Shown piece by piece: positions 45,931 to 55,295 of a stretch of 64,000 nt of DNA. This stretch comes from Parvularcula sp039822105. Lineage in GTDB: Bacteria; Pseudomonadota; Alphaproteobacteria; Caulobacterales; Parvularculaceae. Position numbers and translations under genes: made by a program. The stretch covers positions 62,001 to 126,000 of the forward strand of contig JBCBMW010000004.1 in the NCBI GenBank assembly GCA_039822105.1, written 5' to 3'. The notes beneath the pieces are model-generated. The model made no database searches. It was not told the origin of the DNA and worked only from the letters and a program-made list of their open reading frames with translations. Position 1 is the first letter of the stretch. Every line of letters starts with the position of its first letter.

Positions 45931-47124
45931 ATGAACATCCACGAGTACCAGGCCAAAGAGCTTTTGAAGTCCTATGGCGCCCCCGTTGCGGGTGGCGCGG
46001 TTGTCCTCTCCGCCGATGAGGCCGAGGCGAAAGCCAAGGAACTTCCTGGCCCTTTGTGGGTGGTGAAGGCGCAGATCCACGCTGGCGGTCGCGGCAAGGG
46101 CCACTTTAAAGAGGCAGCCGCGGGCGAAAAAGGCGGTGTCCGTCTCGCCAAGTCGGCTGAAGAGGCCGCTGAGCACGCCAAAGCGATGTTCGGCAACACG
46201 CTGGTGACCATCCAGACGGGCGAAGCCGGCAAACAAGTGAACCGCATCTATTTCGAAGACGGTGCGGATATCGAATCGGAACTCTATCTTTCGGTCCTCG
46301 TTGATCGTGCGACCGGCAAAGTGGCGTTCATCGCGTCCACCGAAGGCGGCATGGACATCGAAGCGGTCGCTGAAGAGACTCCCGAGAAAATCGTCACCGT
46401 CACGGTCGAGCCATCGGAAGGCGTGACCGACGAGGTCGCCAAGAAAATCGTCAGCGGCCTGAAGCTGGAAGGCGTCGGCGCAGAAGACGGCATCGCGCTG
46501 ATGAAGACGCTCTATAAAGCCTTCACTGAGAAAGACATGGCCATGCTGGAGATCAACCCGCTGATCGTCATGCCTGACGGCCACCTCCGGGTCCTCGACG
46601 CCAAGGTCGGTTTTGATCCGAACGCGTCGTTCCGTCACCCAGACATCATGGAGCTTCGCGACCTCACCGAAGAAGACCCTTTCGAGATCAAAGCCTCCGA
46701 GTACGATCTTTCTTACGTCAAGCTCGACGGCACCATTGGCTGCATGGTCAATGGCGCGGGTCTTGCCATGGCGACGATGGACATCATCAAGCATTACGGC
46801 GCGGAGCCTGCGAACTTCCTCGACGTCGGCGGCGGCGCGACCAAAGAGAAGGTGACCGAGGCCTTCAAGATCATCACCTCGGACCCGGGCGTTGAAGGCA
46901 TCCTCGTCAACATCTTCGGCGGCATCATGAAATGCGATGTCATCGCGGAAGGCGTGCTCGCCGCAGTCCAAGAGGTCGGCCTCAAGGTTCCGCTCGTCGT
47001 TCGTCTCGAAGGCACAAATGTCGAGAAAGGCAAAGCGATCATCGACGGTTCTGACCTCGCTGTGATCTCAGCCGACGACCTTGAGGACGCTGCCCAGAAG
47101 ATCGTGAAAGCGGTTAAGGGCTAA
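45931..47124 (+). CDS. sucC: Succinyl-CoA synthetase beta subunit
   Basis: ADP-forming succinate-CoA ligase beta subunit, TCA cycle. The 397-residue protein begins MNIHEYQAKELLKSYGAPV. It has an ATP-grasp domain (about 1-235; KAQIHAGGRGKGHFK, LEINPL) and the CoA-ligase domain with NGAGLAMATMDIIKHYGAEPANFLDVGGGA in two parts. Its partner sucD is 2.6 kb away instead of adjacent. A methyltransferase gene starts 3 bp after its stop. Confidence 0.97.
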   Translation: MNIHEYQAKELLKSYGAPVAGGAVVLSADEAEAKAKELPGPLWVVKAQIHAGGRGKGHFKEAAAGEKGGVRLAKSAEEAAEHAKAMFGNTLVTIQTGEAGKQVNRIYFEDGADIESELYLSVLVDRATGKVAFIASTEGGMDIEAVAEETPEKIVTVTVEPSEGVTDEVAKKIVSGLKLEGVGAEDGIALMKTLYKAFTEKDMAMLEINPLIVMPDGHLRVLDAKVGFDPNASFRHPDIMELRDLTEEDPFEIKASEYDLSYVKLDGTIGCMVNGAGLAMATMDIIKHYGAEPANFLDVGGGATKEKVTEAFKIITSDPGVEGILVNIFGGIMKCDVIAEGVLAAVQEVGLKVPLVVRLEGTNVEKGKAIIDGSDLAVISADDLEDAAQKIVKAVKG

Positions 47125-47127
47125 GGT

Positions 47128-47874
47128 TTGGCCAACGCGACCATTTTTGGGTCTCAGGCGAAAGCCTATCAAGAAGCGCGTCCTGGGTATCCGGGCGCGC
47201 TTTTTGATTGGATTGCTGAGGAAGCGCCTGCGCGCGATGCCGTGTGGGACTGCGCCACTGGTTCGGGGCAGGCGGCCGCCTCGCTCAGCGAGCGGTTCAG
47301 CCAGGTCTTCGCCACTGACATCAGCGCTGAGCAAATTGGCGCTGCGGTTCAGCGAGCGAACGTTGCCTACAGCGTCGCCCCGGCCGAGGCCTCCGGGCTC
47401 GCCGACAGCTCCGTTGACGCCATCACCGTGGCGACGGCCCTTCATTGGTTCGATTTTGATCGGTACTGGGACGAAGTTCGCCGCGTCCTGCGCCCAGGAG
47501 GCTTTTTTGCGGCATGGTCCTATGATCACTTCATCTTCGATGATGCAATCGAAGAGGCGTTGATGACGACCTTGCGGCCGATGATCGATCCCTTTTGGAG
47601 CGAGGGCAATCGGATCGCATCGGAGGGTTACAAGGATGCCGATGTGCGGTTTCCGTTTGGTCGGCTCGAGGCCCCGCGCTTCGTCATTGCAGAAGAATGG
47701 CCATTGGAGCGTGTACTGACCTTCGCTGAAAGCTGGTCGGCGACCATGCGGCTCCGCGAAGATCCCGACTCGTCGGCGCAGGTTGATCACCTGATGGCGA
47801 CCGTGCGTGAGCGTCTTGAGCCGCGAGCTTATAAAGTGGAGGCTCCGATCCACATGCTGGCCGGGAGGGTCTGA
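47128..47874 (+). CDS. Class I SAM-dependent methyltransferase
   Basis: The 248-residue protein is a Methyltransf_11-type enzyme. The SAM-binding motif I reads VWDCATGSGQAAASL, motif II ATDISAEQIGAA, and motif IV VATALHWFDFDRYWDEVRRVLRPGG. The TTG start, 3 bp after sucC, has AAGGGCTAAGG upstream. This group includes ubiquinone-type and unknown small-molecule methyltransferases. It is co-directional with sucC and coupled to a cupin gene. Substrate unknown. Confidence 0.88.
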   Translation: MANATIFGSQAKAYQEARPGYPGALFDWIAEEAPARDAVWDCATGSGQAAASLSERFSQVFATDISAEQIGAAVQRANVAYSVAPAEASGLADSSVDAITVATALHWFDFDRYWDEVRRVLRPGGFFAAWSYDHFIFDDAIEEALMTTLRPMIDPFWSEGNRIASEGYKDADVRFPFGRLEAPRFVIAEEWPLERVLTFAESWSATMRLREDPDSSAQVDHLMATVRERLEPRAYKVEAPIHMLAGRV

Positions 47875-48257
47875 TGCCGCCATCCAAAATCAACATCGCT
47901 GATGCTGCTGCGGCGCAGATCACCACGACCTTTGATCCTCACATCGTCGGTGACGTGAACAACGCCCAGGTGAAGGTCGCCAAGTTCGGCCCCGCGTTCG
48001 ATTGGCACCAACACGAGAACGAGGACGAGGCGTTCTTCGTCTTGCGCGGGCGCATCGCCATCGATTTCCGTGACGGAGCCGTCGAGCTGGGCGAGGGGGA
48101 CTTCCTCGTCGTGCCCAAGACGGTGGAGCACCGGCCGCGCTCTCTCACGGAAGAGCCGATCGTTGTGATGTTCGAACCCGCAACGACGCTCAACACGGGC
48201 GATGCGGAGAGCGATCTGACCGTCGCGGACCTCAAGCGGCTCGCGCCGAGCCCTTGA
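47874..48257 (+). CDS. Cupin-domain protein
   Basis: A single cupin barrel of 127 residues, with metal-binding motif 1 WHQHENEDEAFFVLRG (about 42-57) and motif 2 GDFLVVPKTVEHRP. Both the two His and the Glu of motif 1 are present. Such small cupins bind a metal and an unknown ligand. Its ATG overlaps the methyltransferase stop by 1 nt, so the two are coupled. Confidence 0.88.
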   Translation: MPPSKINIADAAAAQITTTFDPHIVGDVNNAQVKVAKFGPAFDWHQHENEDEAFFVLRGRIAIDFRDGAVELGEGDFLVVPKTVEHRPRSLTEEPIVVMFEPATTLNTGDAESDLTVADLKRLAPSP

Positions 48258-48288
48258 GCCGCGCGTCCTTTGTCGCCAAACGGCCCGG

Positions 48289-48960
48289 ATGATTGTCAGT
48301 CACGCCCATAAGTTCATTTTCCTGCGCACCGAGAAGACCGCCGGCAGCTCTCTGATGAAAGCGCTGCGTGAGATGGCGACGGACCAGGACCTCGTGGCGG
48401 ATATGTCGCGGCCGCCTTGGGCGAAGTTCTCACCCATCCATCATGGCGCGTTAAAGCGGAAAATCCCCGATCTTTTCGGCCTTCACGTTCATGCCACCGC
48501 GGCGCAGGCGCGGCGGGTTTTGGGGCCTGAGGTCTTCGACAGCTATTTCAAGTTTGCGGTCGAGCGGAACCCTTGGGATCGGCAGCTTTCGCTTTATATG
48601 CACCGCTGCTGGAAGACCGGACGTACACCGAATTTTGACCGCGATATTCAATCGATCATTTATCGGTCGACGGAGCATGTCCGGCTCAACAATTTCAACG
48701 TCTACGCAATCGACGGCCAAGTCGTGGCCGATCGCATGCTCCGCTATGAGAGCTTTGATACCGATCTTGAAGCCCTATGGAGCGATCTCGGGATCGAAGC
48801 GCCGGAGCTTGGGCGTGAGCGCGAGTACAACAAAGAGCCGCGTCCGCATTATTCGACTTTCTATACACCAGCGAGCCGCGACCTGATCGGCGGCTGGTAC
48901 GCCAAAGAGATCGAAGCGCTCGGCTACAGCTTTGAAGGCCCGCCAAGCGCTGGTGCGTGA
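48289..48960 (+). CDS. Sulfotransferase-family protein
   Basis: The 223-residue protein has the 5'-phosphosulfate loop as FLRTEKTAGSS (residues 11-21) and the 3'-phosphate motif FKFAVERNPWDR, as in the Sulfotransfer_2 family. It would transfer sulfate from PAPS to a glycan or other acceptor. It follows the cupin by 31 bp on the same strand. No glycan genes are nearby, so the acceptor is unknown. A His-rich segment (HHGALKR, LHVHATA) follows the loop. Confidence 0.82.
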   Translation: MIVSHAHKFIFLRTEKTAGSSLMKALREMATDQDLVADMSRPPWAKFSPIHHGALKRKIPDLFGLHVHATAAQARRVLGPEVFDSYFKFAVERNPWDRQLSLYMHRCWKTGRTPNFDRDIQSIIYRSTEHVRLNNFNVYAIDGQVVADRMLRYESFDTDLEALWSDLGIEAPELGREREYNKEPRPHYSTFYTPASRDLIGGWYAKEIEALGYSFEGPPSAGA

Positions 48961-48966
48961 GCAGCC

Positions 48967-49560
48967 CTACGCTTCGGCGACGTTAGGGCAGCGCTCGCGA
49001 CGAATTTGCTCCATCATCTTAGGACACTGGCTCATCCGTAGGGCGATCAAGTAGTAGGCAATCGGGGCTGCAAACCAGATCATCAGTGGAAGCGCCGTGA
49101 ACGGCTTCCCGTCGACCCAGAAGAGGGCAGGATTCCACGCAGTCATGGTGTATTGCCAACCGGCATCGGCGGAGAGGGCGATCCACTCGATGAGCGCCGC
49201 TTGGACCAATCCGTAGGCGACGAGCAGACCAAGATCGCGGCGCGAGAACGTTTCAAACATCTTGCTCGGCGAAGCGAGTTTCAACATCACAAGTCCGATG
49301 AGAAAGAGGCCGCCGTCCAAGATCGAATGGGTTACCGGCAGCACCAGCGGATGCATCGGATAGGGCGCACCCATCGTCCACATCGGGTCCTCGAGGAACC
49401 GAGGCCCCGCGAGGTAGAGCGGCACTTCCCAGCTGGCGCCGATGAGCATGCCAACCACAAAGAGGCGCCCCAGCGGCACAACAAACCACCGGCGATCCGC
49501 AAACTGAACAACGAAGGCCACGGTGAAAACGGCGAGCAGGATCGAGAGGTCCAGGATCAT
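48967..49560 (-). CDS. Multi-spanning membrane protein of unknown function
   Basis: The 197-residue protein has about five hydrophobic helices (at about 2-21, 29-46, 80-95, 110-128 and 155-173) and ends in a cytosolic tail with two Cys. The motif GASWEVPLYLAGPRFL is notable, but I do not recognise a family. It is the only minus-strand gene among sucC-sucB and overlaps nothing. Its presence adds to the separation of sucC and sucD. Confidence 0.7.
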   Translation of the reverse strand: MILDLSILLAVFTVAFVVQFADRRWFVVPLGRLFVVGMLIGASWEVPLYLAGPRFLEDPMWTMGAPYPMHPLVLPVTHSILDGGLFLIGLVMLKLASPSKMFETFSRRDLGLLVAYGLVQAALIEWIALSADAGWQYTMTAWNPALFWVDGKPFTALPLMIWFAAPIAYYLIALRMSQCPKMMEQIRRERCPNVAEA

Positions 49561-49763
49561 GAGATGAGCCTCCTTGGGGACCCCGTCAGCCTATCCGTCA
49601 ATCGATGACCCTGCCAAGGGACAGGTGTAGGTGCACGAGGAAAAAGCGGACATTTTGGCCCTAAGGCGCTTTTTGCTGCGACCTGCATGCCTTCAGGGCC
49701 CATTGCCGGTTGTGCTCTGCCGCGGCGCCTTCTATCGAGCGATCGATTTTTAGGAGCGCGCGC

Positions 49764-50675
49764 ATGTCTGTTCTCGTCGACAAGAACACCAAAGTTCTCT
49801 GCCAGGGCCTCACCGGCAAAACTGGCACTTTCCACACCGAGCAAGCGATTGCTTACGGGACCAAGATGGTCGGCGGTGTGGTGCCGGGCAAAGGTGGTCA
49901 GACGTGGACCGGCGGCGGCGCAGCGGAAGGCGCCACGCTCCCTGTCTTTGGCGACATGAAAGAGGCGATGAACGAGACCGGCGCCAATGCCTCGGTCGTT
50001 TATGTGCCGCCGAAATTCGCGGCTGCCTCGATCATCGAAGCCATCGAAGCGGAGATGCCGCTGGTCATCACGATCACCGAGGGCATTCCGGTGCTCGATA
50101 TGGTGAAAGTCGCTGACGCGCTCCAAGGCTCCAAGACGCGCCTCATCGGCCCGAACTGCCCTGGCGTGATCACCCCAGACGAGTGCAAAATCGGCATCAT
50201 GCCGGGCCACATCCACCGCCGCGGCTCTGTCGGCATTGTCAGCCGCTCAGGCACCCTGACCTATGAGGCCGTGCACCAGACCACGGCTGCTGGCCTTGGC
50301 CAGTCGACCTGCGTCGGCATTGGCGGTGATCCGGTGAAAGGCACCGACTTCATTGACGTTCTCAAGCTCTTCCTCGACGACGATGAGACCGAGAGCATCA
50401 TCATGATCGGTGAGATCGGCGGCAGCGCCGAAGCCGATGCGGCCAAGTTCTTGGCTGAACACCCGGTCAAAAAGCCAACAGTGGGCTTCATTGCAGGTGT
50501 CACGGCGCCTCCTGGTCGCCGTATGGGCCATGCTGGCGCGATTGTGTCCGGCGGCGCTGACACGGCGGAAGCCAAAATTGCTGCAATGAATGAAGCAGGT
50601 ATCCGCGTTGCCCCGACGCCAGCGAGCTTGGGTACGACTCTCGTCTCGCTTCTTAACGATAACGCAGGGGCATAG
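49764..50675 (+). CDS. sucD: Succinyl-CoA synthetase alpha subunit
   Basis: Alpha subunit of succinate-CoA ligase (303 residues). It has the CoA-binding N-terminal domain (CQGLTGKTGTFHTEQAI, GGVVPGKGG) and the phosphohistidine domain; the phosphorylated His lies in MGHAGAIVSGG. The ATG at 49764 has TAGGAG upstream; an in-frame extension lacks SucD similarity. It is followed by sucA after 123 bp. Confidence 0.97.
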   Translation: MSVLVDKNTKVLCQGLTGKTGTFHTEQAIAYGTKMVGGVVPGKGGQTWTGGGAAEGATLPVFGDMKEAMNETGANASVVYVPPKFAAASIIEAIEAEMPLVITITEGIPVLDMVKVADALQGSKTRLIGPNCPGVITPDECKIGIMPGHIHRRGSVGIVSRSGTLTYEAVHQTTAAGLGQSTCVGIGGDPVKGTDFIDVLKLFLDDDETESIIMIGEIGGSAEADAAKFLAEHPVKKPTVGFIAGVTAPPGRRMGHAGAIVSGGADTAEAKIAAMNEAGIRVAPTPASLGTTLVSLLNDNAGA

Positions 50676-50692
50676 CGTCTATCGGTATTGCG

Positions 50693-50722
50693 CCGTCCCT
50701 CATGGCCGTTACATAGGGACGG
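50693..50722 (+). terminator. Hairpin between sucD and sucA
   Basis: CCGTCCCT (50693-50700) pairs with AGGGACGG (50715-50722). A shorter stem AAGGC / GCCTT (50724-50739) follows and is trailed by GTTTTC. This could be an attenuating or partial terminator between sucD and the sucAB unit. There is no long U-tract. Confidence 0.35.
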
Positions 50723-50798
50723 TAAGGCTTCCGGGCCTTGTTTTCTCCACCACTGCGGTGGCCGGCACCGCCGCAGGCGACCTTAAGGTTTAGCCTCC

Positions 50799-53774
50799 AT
50801 GGCCCATGACGGCAGCCGCGGCTCCGATTTTTCTTCCGGTCAATCTCTAGCGGACATCTCGTTCCTGTCTGGCGGAAACGCTGTTTATCTCGAACAGCAG
50901 TTTGCCAAGTATGCGGAGAATCCGAATTCCGTCGATCCGGCGCTGCGCGCCTATTTCGATGCGTTTGGTGACGGCGCAGAGACAGCAAAGCGCAACGCCG
51001 CAGGCCCCAGCTGGCGCCGCGACGATTGGCCCGCACGGGCAGGGGATGAGCTGACCGCAGCCCTTGGCGGCAATTGGGCCGGTATTGGCGACGCGCTTCA
51101 GAAGAAGATCGAGAAGCAGAAAGCTGGCACCGGCGCGTCCGAAGAAGACGTTCGCGCGGCCGTCAACGATGCTGTTCGTGCGCTGATGCTCATCCGCGCC
51201 TACCGTGTGCGCGGTCACATGATTGCCAATCTCGATCCGCTCTCTTTGCGCGAGATCGAGGTGCACCCGGAGCTTGATCCAGCGAGCTATGGCTTCACCG
51301 ATGAGGACTATGACCGCGAGATCTTCCTCGACATGGTCCTGGGTCTTGAGCGCGCGACCCTGCGGACGATCCTTGAGATCCTTCGCCGCACCTATTGCGG
51401 CACCTTCGCGATCGAGTTCACCCACATCACCGACCCGGATCAGAAGCAGTGGCTTCAAAGCCGGATTGAGGGCATGGACAAAGAGATCAAGTTCACGCCC
51501 GAGGGCAAGAAGGCGATCCTCAGCAAGCTGATCGAAGCCGAGGGCTTCGAGAACTACCTCCACGTCAAATATCAGGGTACAAAGCGCTTTGGTATCGATG
51601 GCGGCGAGTCCATGGTTCCGGCCATGGAGCAGATCATCAAGCGCGGCGGCGCGCTGGGTGTGAAAGAGATCAATCTCGGCATGCCGCACCGCGGGCGTCT
51701 CAACGTCCTCGCCGCGGTGATGGGCAAACCCTACCACCAGATCTTCCACGAGTTCCAAGGCGGCGCTGCTATTCCTTCCGATGTCGGAGGGTCTGGTGAC
51801 GTGAAGTACCACCTTGGCGCGTCGTCTGACCGCGCCTTTGACGGCAATGAAGTGCACCTCAGCCTGGCCGCGAACCCCAGCCACCTCGAGGCTGTCGACC
51901 CCGTGGTTCTTGGCAAGTGCCGCGCCAAGCAAGACATGATGGAGCCTGACCCGCGCAACAAGGTTGGCCGCACCCATGTGATGCCGCTGCTGCTCCACGG
52001 CGATGCGGCGTTTGCTGGCCAGGGCGTGGTGGCGGAGTGCTTCGGCTTCACCGCGCTGCGCGGCTATCGCACGGGCGGGACGATCCACTTCATCGTCAAC
52101 AACCAGATCGGCTTTACGACAAGTCCGCGCTTCTCGCGCAGTTCTCCGTATCCGTCGGATGTGGCGAAGATGGTCGAAGCACCGATTTTCCACGTCAATG
52201 GCGACGACCCCGAAGCCGTCGTTTTCGCCGCGAAAGTGGCAACAGAGTTCCGCATGGAGTTCGGCCACGACGTGGTCCTCGATATGTGGTGCTACCGCCG
52301 CTTTGGCCACAACGAAGGCGATGAACCGAGCTTCACACAGCCGGTCATGTACGAGAAAATCCGTTCACGGCGTTCAACCCGTGAGCTCTATGCGGATCGC
52401 CTCGTGCAAGAGGGCCTCGTCTCGGAAGCCGAAGTCGAAAAAGAGATGTCGGACTTCCGCACGTTCCTCGAAAATGAGTTCGACAAGGGACGTGAGTACA
52501 GCCCGATGAAGGCCGATTGGCTCGATGCCCGTTGGAAAGGCTTCAAACCTCCGCAAGATGACGATCGCCGCGGTGACACCGCTGTCGATACAGCGAAGCT
52601 GAACGACATTGGGCAGAAGCTTGTCCATGTCCCTGAGGGGCATACGGTCCACAAGACGCTCAAGCGGATCATTGATGCCAAGCGTAAGAACCTTGAGGCT
52701 GGTGAGAACATCGATTGGGCCACGGCTGAGGCTTTGGCCTTTGGCTCGCTCCTGACGGAGGGTTACCGGGTCCGTCTTTCCGGTCAAGACTCCGTACGCG
52801 GTACATTCTCGCAACGTCACGCAAGCTTTGTCGATCAGCAGACGGAGAAGCGCTACACGCCGCTTCAGAACTTGTCGGATGATCAGGCTGAGTTTGAGGT
52901 CATCGACTCCAACCTCTCCGAATTTGCGGTGATGGGTTTTGAGTATGGCTACTCATTGGCTGACCCCACCACGCTGACCCTTTGGGAGGCGCAGTTCGGT
53001 GACTTCGCCAATGGTGCCCAGACGATCTTTGACCAGTTCATTTCGTCAGCGGAGCGCAAATGGCTGCGGATGTCGGGTCTCGTCCTCCTTCTGCCGCACG
53101 GCTACGAAGGTCAGGGTCCAGAGCACTCATCGGCAAGGCTTGAGCGTTATCTCCAGGCCTGTGCCCAGGACAACCTCCAGGTGGCCAACTGCACAACGCC
53201 TGCGAACTACTTCCATATTCTCCGCCGTCAGATGAAGCGCGAGTTCCGCAAGCCGCTGATCCTGATGACGCCAAAGTCGCTTCTGCGCCACAAGAAGGCC
53301 GTTTCGACGTTGGAGGAGATGGGCCCAGGCAGCTCGTTCCACCGCGTTCTATGGGACGATGCGGAGTTCAAGCCTGGCTCGACGCTGACGCTCAAGCCGG
53401 ACCACGACATCAACCGCGTCGTTCTTTGTTCGGGTAAGGTCTATTACGACCTCCTCGAAGAGCGTGAGAAGCGTGGCCGAGACGATATCTATCTCCTCCG
53501 TCTTGAGCAGTTCTATCCGCTTCCTGCGGGTTCACTGATCAAAGAGCTGAAGCGCTTCCCCACCGCCGAGATGGTGTGGTGCCAGGAAGAGCCGAAGAAT
53601 ATGGGCGGGTGGTCCTTCATCGAACCGAACCTCGAATGGGTCCTCGGCCAAATCGATGCGAAATATCCGCGTGCGCGCTATGCCGGCCGACAGGCGTCGG
53701 CCTCCACCGCCACGGGGCACATGCAACAACACAGACAAGAGCTCGAAACCTTCCTCGAAGAAGCGCTCGGATAA
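50799..53774 (+). CDS. sucA: 2-oxoglutarate dehydrogenase E1 component
   Basis: Thiamine-diphosphate decarboxylase of the 2-oxoglutarate dehydrogenase complex. The 991-residue protein has the N-terminal FLSGGNAVYLEQQFAKYAENP segment for E2 binding, the TPP region with GMPHRGRLNVLAAV and HVNGDDPEAVVFAAKVA, and the transketolase-like pyrimidine domain with LLPHGYEGQGPEHSSARLERYL in two parts. Length and order sucA-sucB are normal. The gap to sucB is 15 bp. Confidence 0.97.
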   Translation: MAHDGSRGSDFSSGQSLADISFLSGGNAVYLEQQFAKYAENPNSVDPALRAYFDAFGDGAETAKRNAAGPSWRRDDWPARAGDELTAALGGNWAGIGDALQKKIEKQKAGTGASEEDVRAAVNDAVRALMLIRAYRVRGHMIANLDPLSLREIEVHPELDPASYGFTDEDYDREIFLDMVLGLERATLRTILEILRRTYCGTFAIEFTHITDPDQKQWLQSRIEGMDKEIKFTPEGKKAILSKLIEAEGFENYLHVKYQGTKRFGIDGGESMVPAMEQIIKRGGALGVKEINLGMPHRGRLNVLAAVMGKPYHQIFHEFQGGAAIPSDVGGSGDVKYHLGASSDRAFDGNEVHLSLAANPSHLEAVDPVVLGKCRAKQDMMEPDPRNKVGRTHVMPLLLHGDAAFAGQGVVAECFGFTALRGYRTGGTIHFIVNNQIGFTTSPRFSRSSPYPSDVAKMVEAPIFHVNGDDPEAVVFAAKVATEFRMEFGHDVVLDMWCYRRFGHNEGDEPSFTQPVMYEKIRSRRSTRELYADRLVQEGLVSEAEVEKEMSDFRTFLENEFDKGREYSPMKADWLDARWKGFKPPQDDDRRGDTAVDTAKLNDIGQKLVHVPEGHTVHKTLKRIIDAKRKNLEAGENIDWATAEALAFGSLLTEGYRVRLSGQDSVRGTFSQRHASFVDQQTEKRYTPLQNLSDDQAEFEVIDSNLSEFAVMGFEYGYSLADPTTLTLWEAQFGDFANGAQTIFDQFISSAERKWLRMSGLVLLLPHGYEGQGPEHSSARLERYLQACAQDNLQVANCTTPANYFHILRRQMKREFRKPLILMTPKSLLRHKKAVSTLEEMGPGSSFHRVLWDDAEFKPGSTLTLKPDHDINRVVLCSGKVYYDLLEEREKRGRDDIYLLRLEQFYPLPAGSLIKELKRFPTAEMVWCQEEPKNMGGWSFIEPNLEWVLGQIDAKYPRARYAGRQASASTATGHMQQHRQELETFLEEALG

Positions 53775-53789
53775 GACAGGCAAATCATC

Positions 53790-55295
53790 ATGGTAGAAAT
53801 CCGCGTCCCCGCCCTTGGCGAAAGCGTCACCGAAGCCACGATCGGTCAGTGGCTGAAAAAAGAAGGCGACAGCGTCTCCGCTGATGAGCCTGTGGTGGAA
53901 CTCGAGACCGACAAAGTCTCTGTGGAGGTGCCTGCACCTGCCGCTGGGGTTCTCTCGAAAATTGCCGCGAAGGAGGGCGACACGGCCGATCTCGACGCGC
54001 TGCTCGGTGAGATCGGCGAGGCCAATGGCGCGGCGCCTGCACCATCAAACGGTGCTTCCGCTCCTGCACCAGCGCCCGCTGCTGCATCCTCCGCAGGCGG
54101 ACAACAAGTCGACATCGTGGTCCCATCCTCAGGTGAGAGCGTGACCGAAGCCGATATTGGTGAGTGGCTCGTGAAGGTGGGTGACGTCGTGAAAGTCGAC
54201 GATCCGCTCGTCACCCTCGAAACCGATAAGGCGGCTGTTGATTTGCCTGCTCCTGTCAGCGGCACAGTCGTTGAGCTGAAAGCCAATGAAGGCGACACCG
54301 TCTCTGTTGGCGACGTCATCGGTGTGATGGCGGAGGGCGAGGGCGCAGCCGCGGCGGCGCCGAAGCCTGCTCCAGCTGCTTCTGCGGCACCGGCACCCGC
54401 TCCGTCAACGGACGCTCCTCTGTCGCCAGCGCCGCGCCGGATCATTGAGCAGAACAACCTCGACTCAAGCGCCATTGCCGGGACTGGCAAAGGTGGCCGG
54501 ATCACCAAAGGTGATGCGCTTGAGGCCCTGAGCCAAGTCGGCACGGCGGCTGCGAAACCTGCCCAGGCCCGTCCATCCGCGCCGAAAGAGCTCGGTGAGC
54601 GCGAAGAGCGCGTGAAGATGTCCCGCCTGCGCCAGACGATCGCCCGGCGGCTGAAAGAAAGCCAAGAGATCGCGGCGCAGCTGACGACCTTCAACGATGT
54701 CGACATGACCGGCGTCATGGACGCACGCAAACAGTACAAAGAGCTTTTCGAGAAAAAGCACGGCGTCAAGCTCGGCTTCATGTCGTTCTTTGTGAAGGCC
54801 TGTATCCAGGCCCTGCGCGAAGTGCCTGAGGTCAACGCTGAGATTGATGGCACGGACATCATCTACAAGAATCACTACGATGTCGGTATTGCGGTGGGTA
54901 CGGATAAAGGCCTTGTGGTCCCGGTCTTGCGCGATGCTGATGTCAAATCGATCGCCCAGATCGAGAAAGAGATCGCAGACTTTGGTCGCCGCGCTCGCGA
55001 TGGCGATCTGAAGCTGGAAGAGATGCAAGGCGGCACCTTCACCATCACCAATGGCGGTGTCTACGGCTCCTTGATGTCGACGCCGATCCTCAACATGCCG
55101 CAGTCTGGTATTCTCGGTATGCACCGTATTGAGAAGCGCCCGATCGTCATGGGTGATGAGGTCAAGGTCCGTCCGATGATGTATCTCGCGCTCAGCTACG
55201 ATCACCGCATCGTCGACGGTAAGGGCGCAGTGACGTTCCTTGTACGGGTCAAAGAGAACCTCGAGGATCCGCAGCGTCTCCTGCTCGATCTCTAA
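53790..55295 (+). CDS. sucB: Dihydrolipoamide succinyltransferase (E2), two lipoyl domains
   Basis: E2 core of the 2-oxoglutarate dehydrogenase complex (501 residues). It has two lipoyl domains: lipoyl Lys42 in ETDKVSVEVPAP and Lys147 in ETDKAAVDLPAP, joined by Ala/Pro linkers. A peripheral-subunit-binding domain follows at about 210-250. The catalytic domain ends with SYDHRIVDGKGAV, which holds the active-site His and Asp. E. coli SucB has one lipoyl domain. lpd is not in the window. It ends before a strong terminator. Confidence 0.96.
   Translation: MVEIRVPALGESVTEATIGQWLKKEGDSVSADEPVVELETDKVSVEVPAPAAGVLSKIAAKEGDTADLDALLGEIGEANGAAPAPSNGASAPAPAPAAASSAGGQQVDIVVPSSGESVTEADIGEWLVKVGDVVKVDDPLVTLETDKAAVDLPAPVSGTVVELKANEGDTVSVGDVIGVMAEGEGAAAAAPKPAPAASAAPAPAPSTDAPLSPAPRRIIEQNNLDSSAIAGTGKGGRITKGDALEALSQVGTAAAKPAQARPSAPKELGEREERVKMSRLRQTIARRLKESQEIAAQLTTFNDVDMTGVMDARKQYKELFEKKHGVKLGFMSFFVKACIQALREVPEVNAEIDGTDIIYKNHYDVGIAVGTDKGLVVPVLRDADVKSIAQIEKEIADFGRRARDGDLKLEEMQGGTFTITNGGVYGSLMSTPILNMPQSGILGMHRIEKRPIVMGDEVKVRPMMYLALSYDHRIVDGKGAVTFLVRVKENLEDPQRLLLDL

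Noticed and set aside
45841..46971. 376-codon minus-strand frame opposite sucC
   Set aside because: Mirror frame of a conserved gene, with no domain and no credible start signal.
50847..52310. 487-codon minus-strand frame inside sucA
   Set aside because: Antisense to sucA with low-complexity, Arg/His-rich composition; a codon-bias shadow.
53846..54862. 338-codon minus-strand frame opposite sucB
   Set aside because: Ser/Ala-rich mirror of the lipoyl linker regions; no family features.
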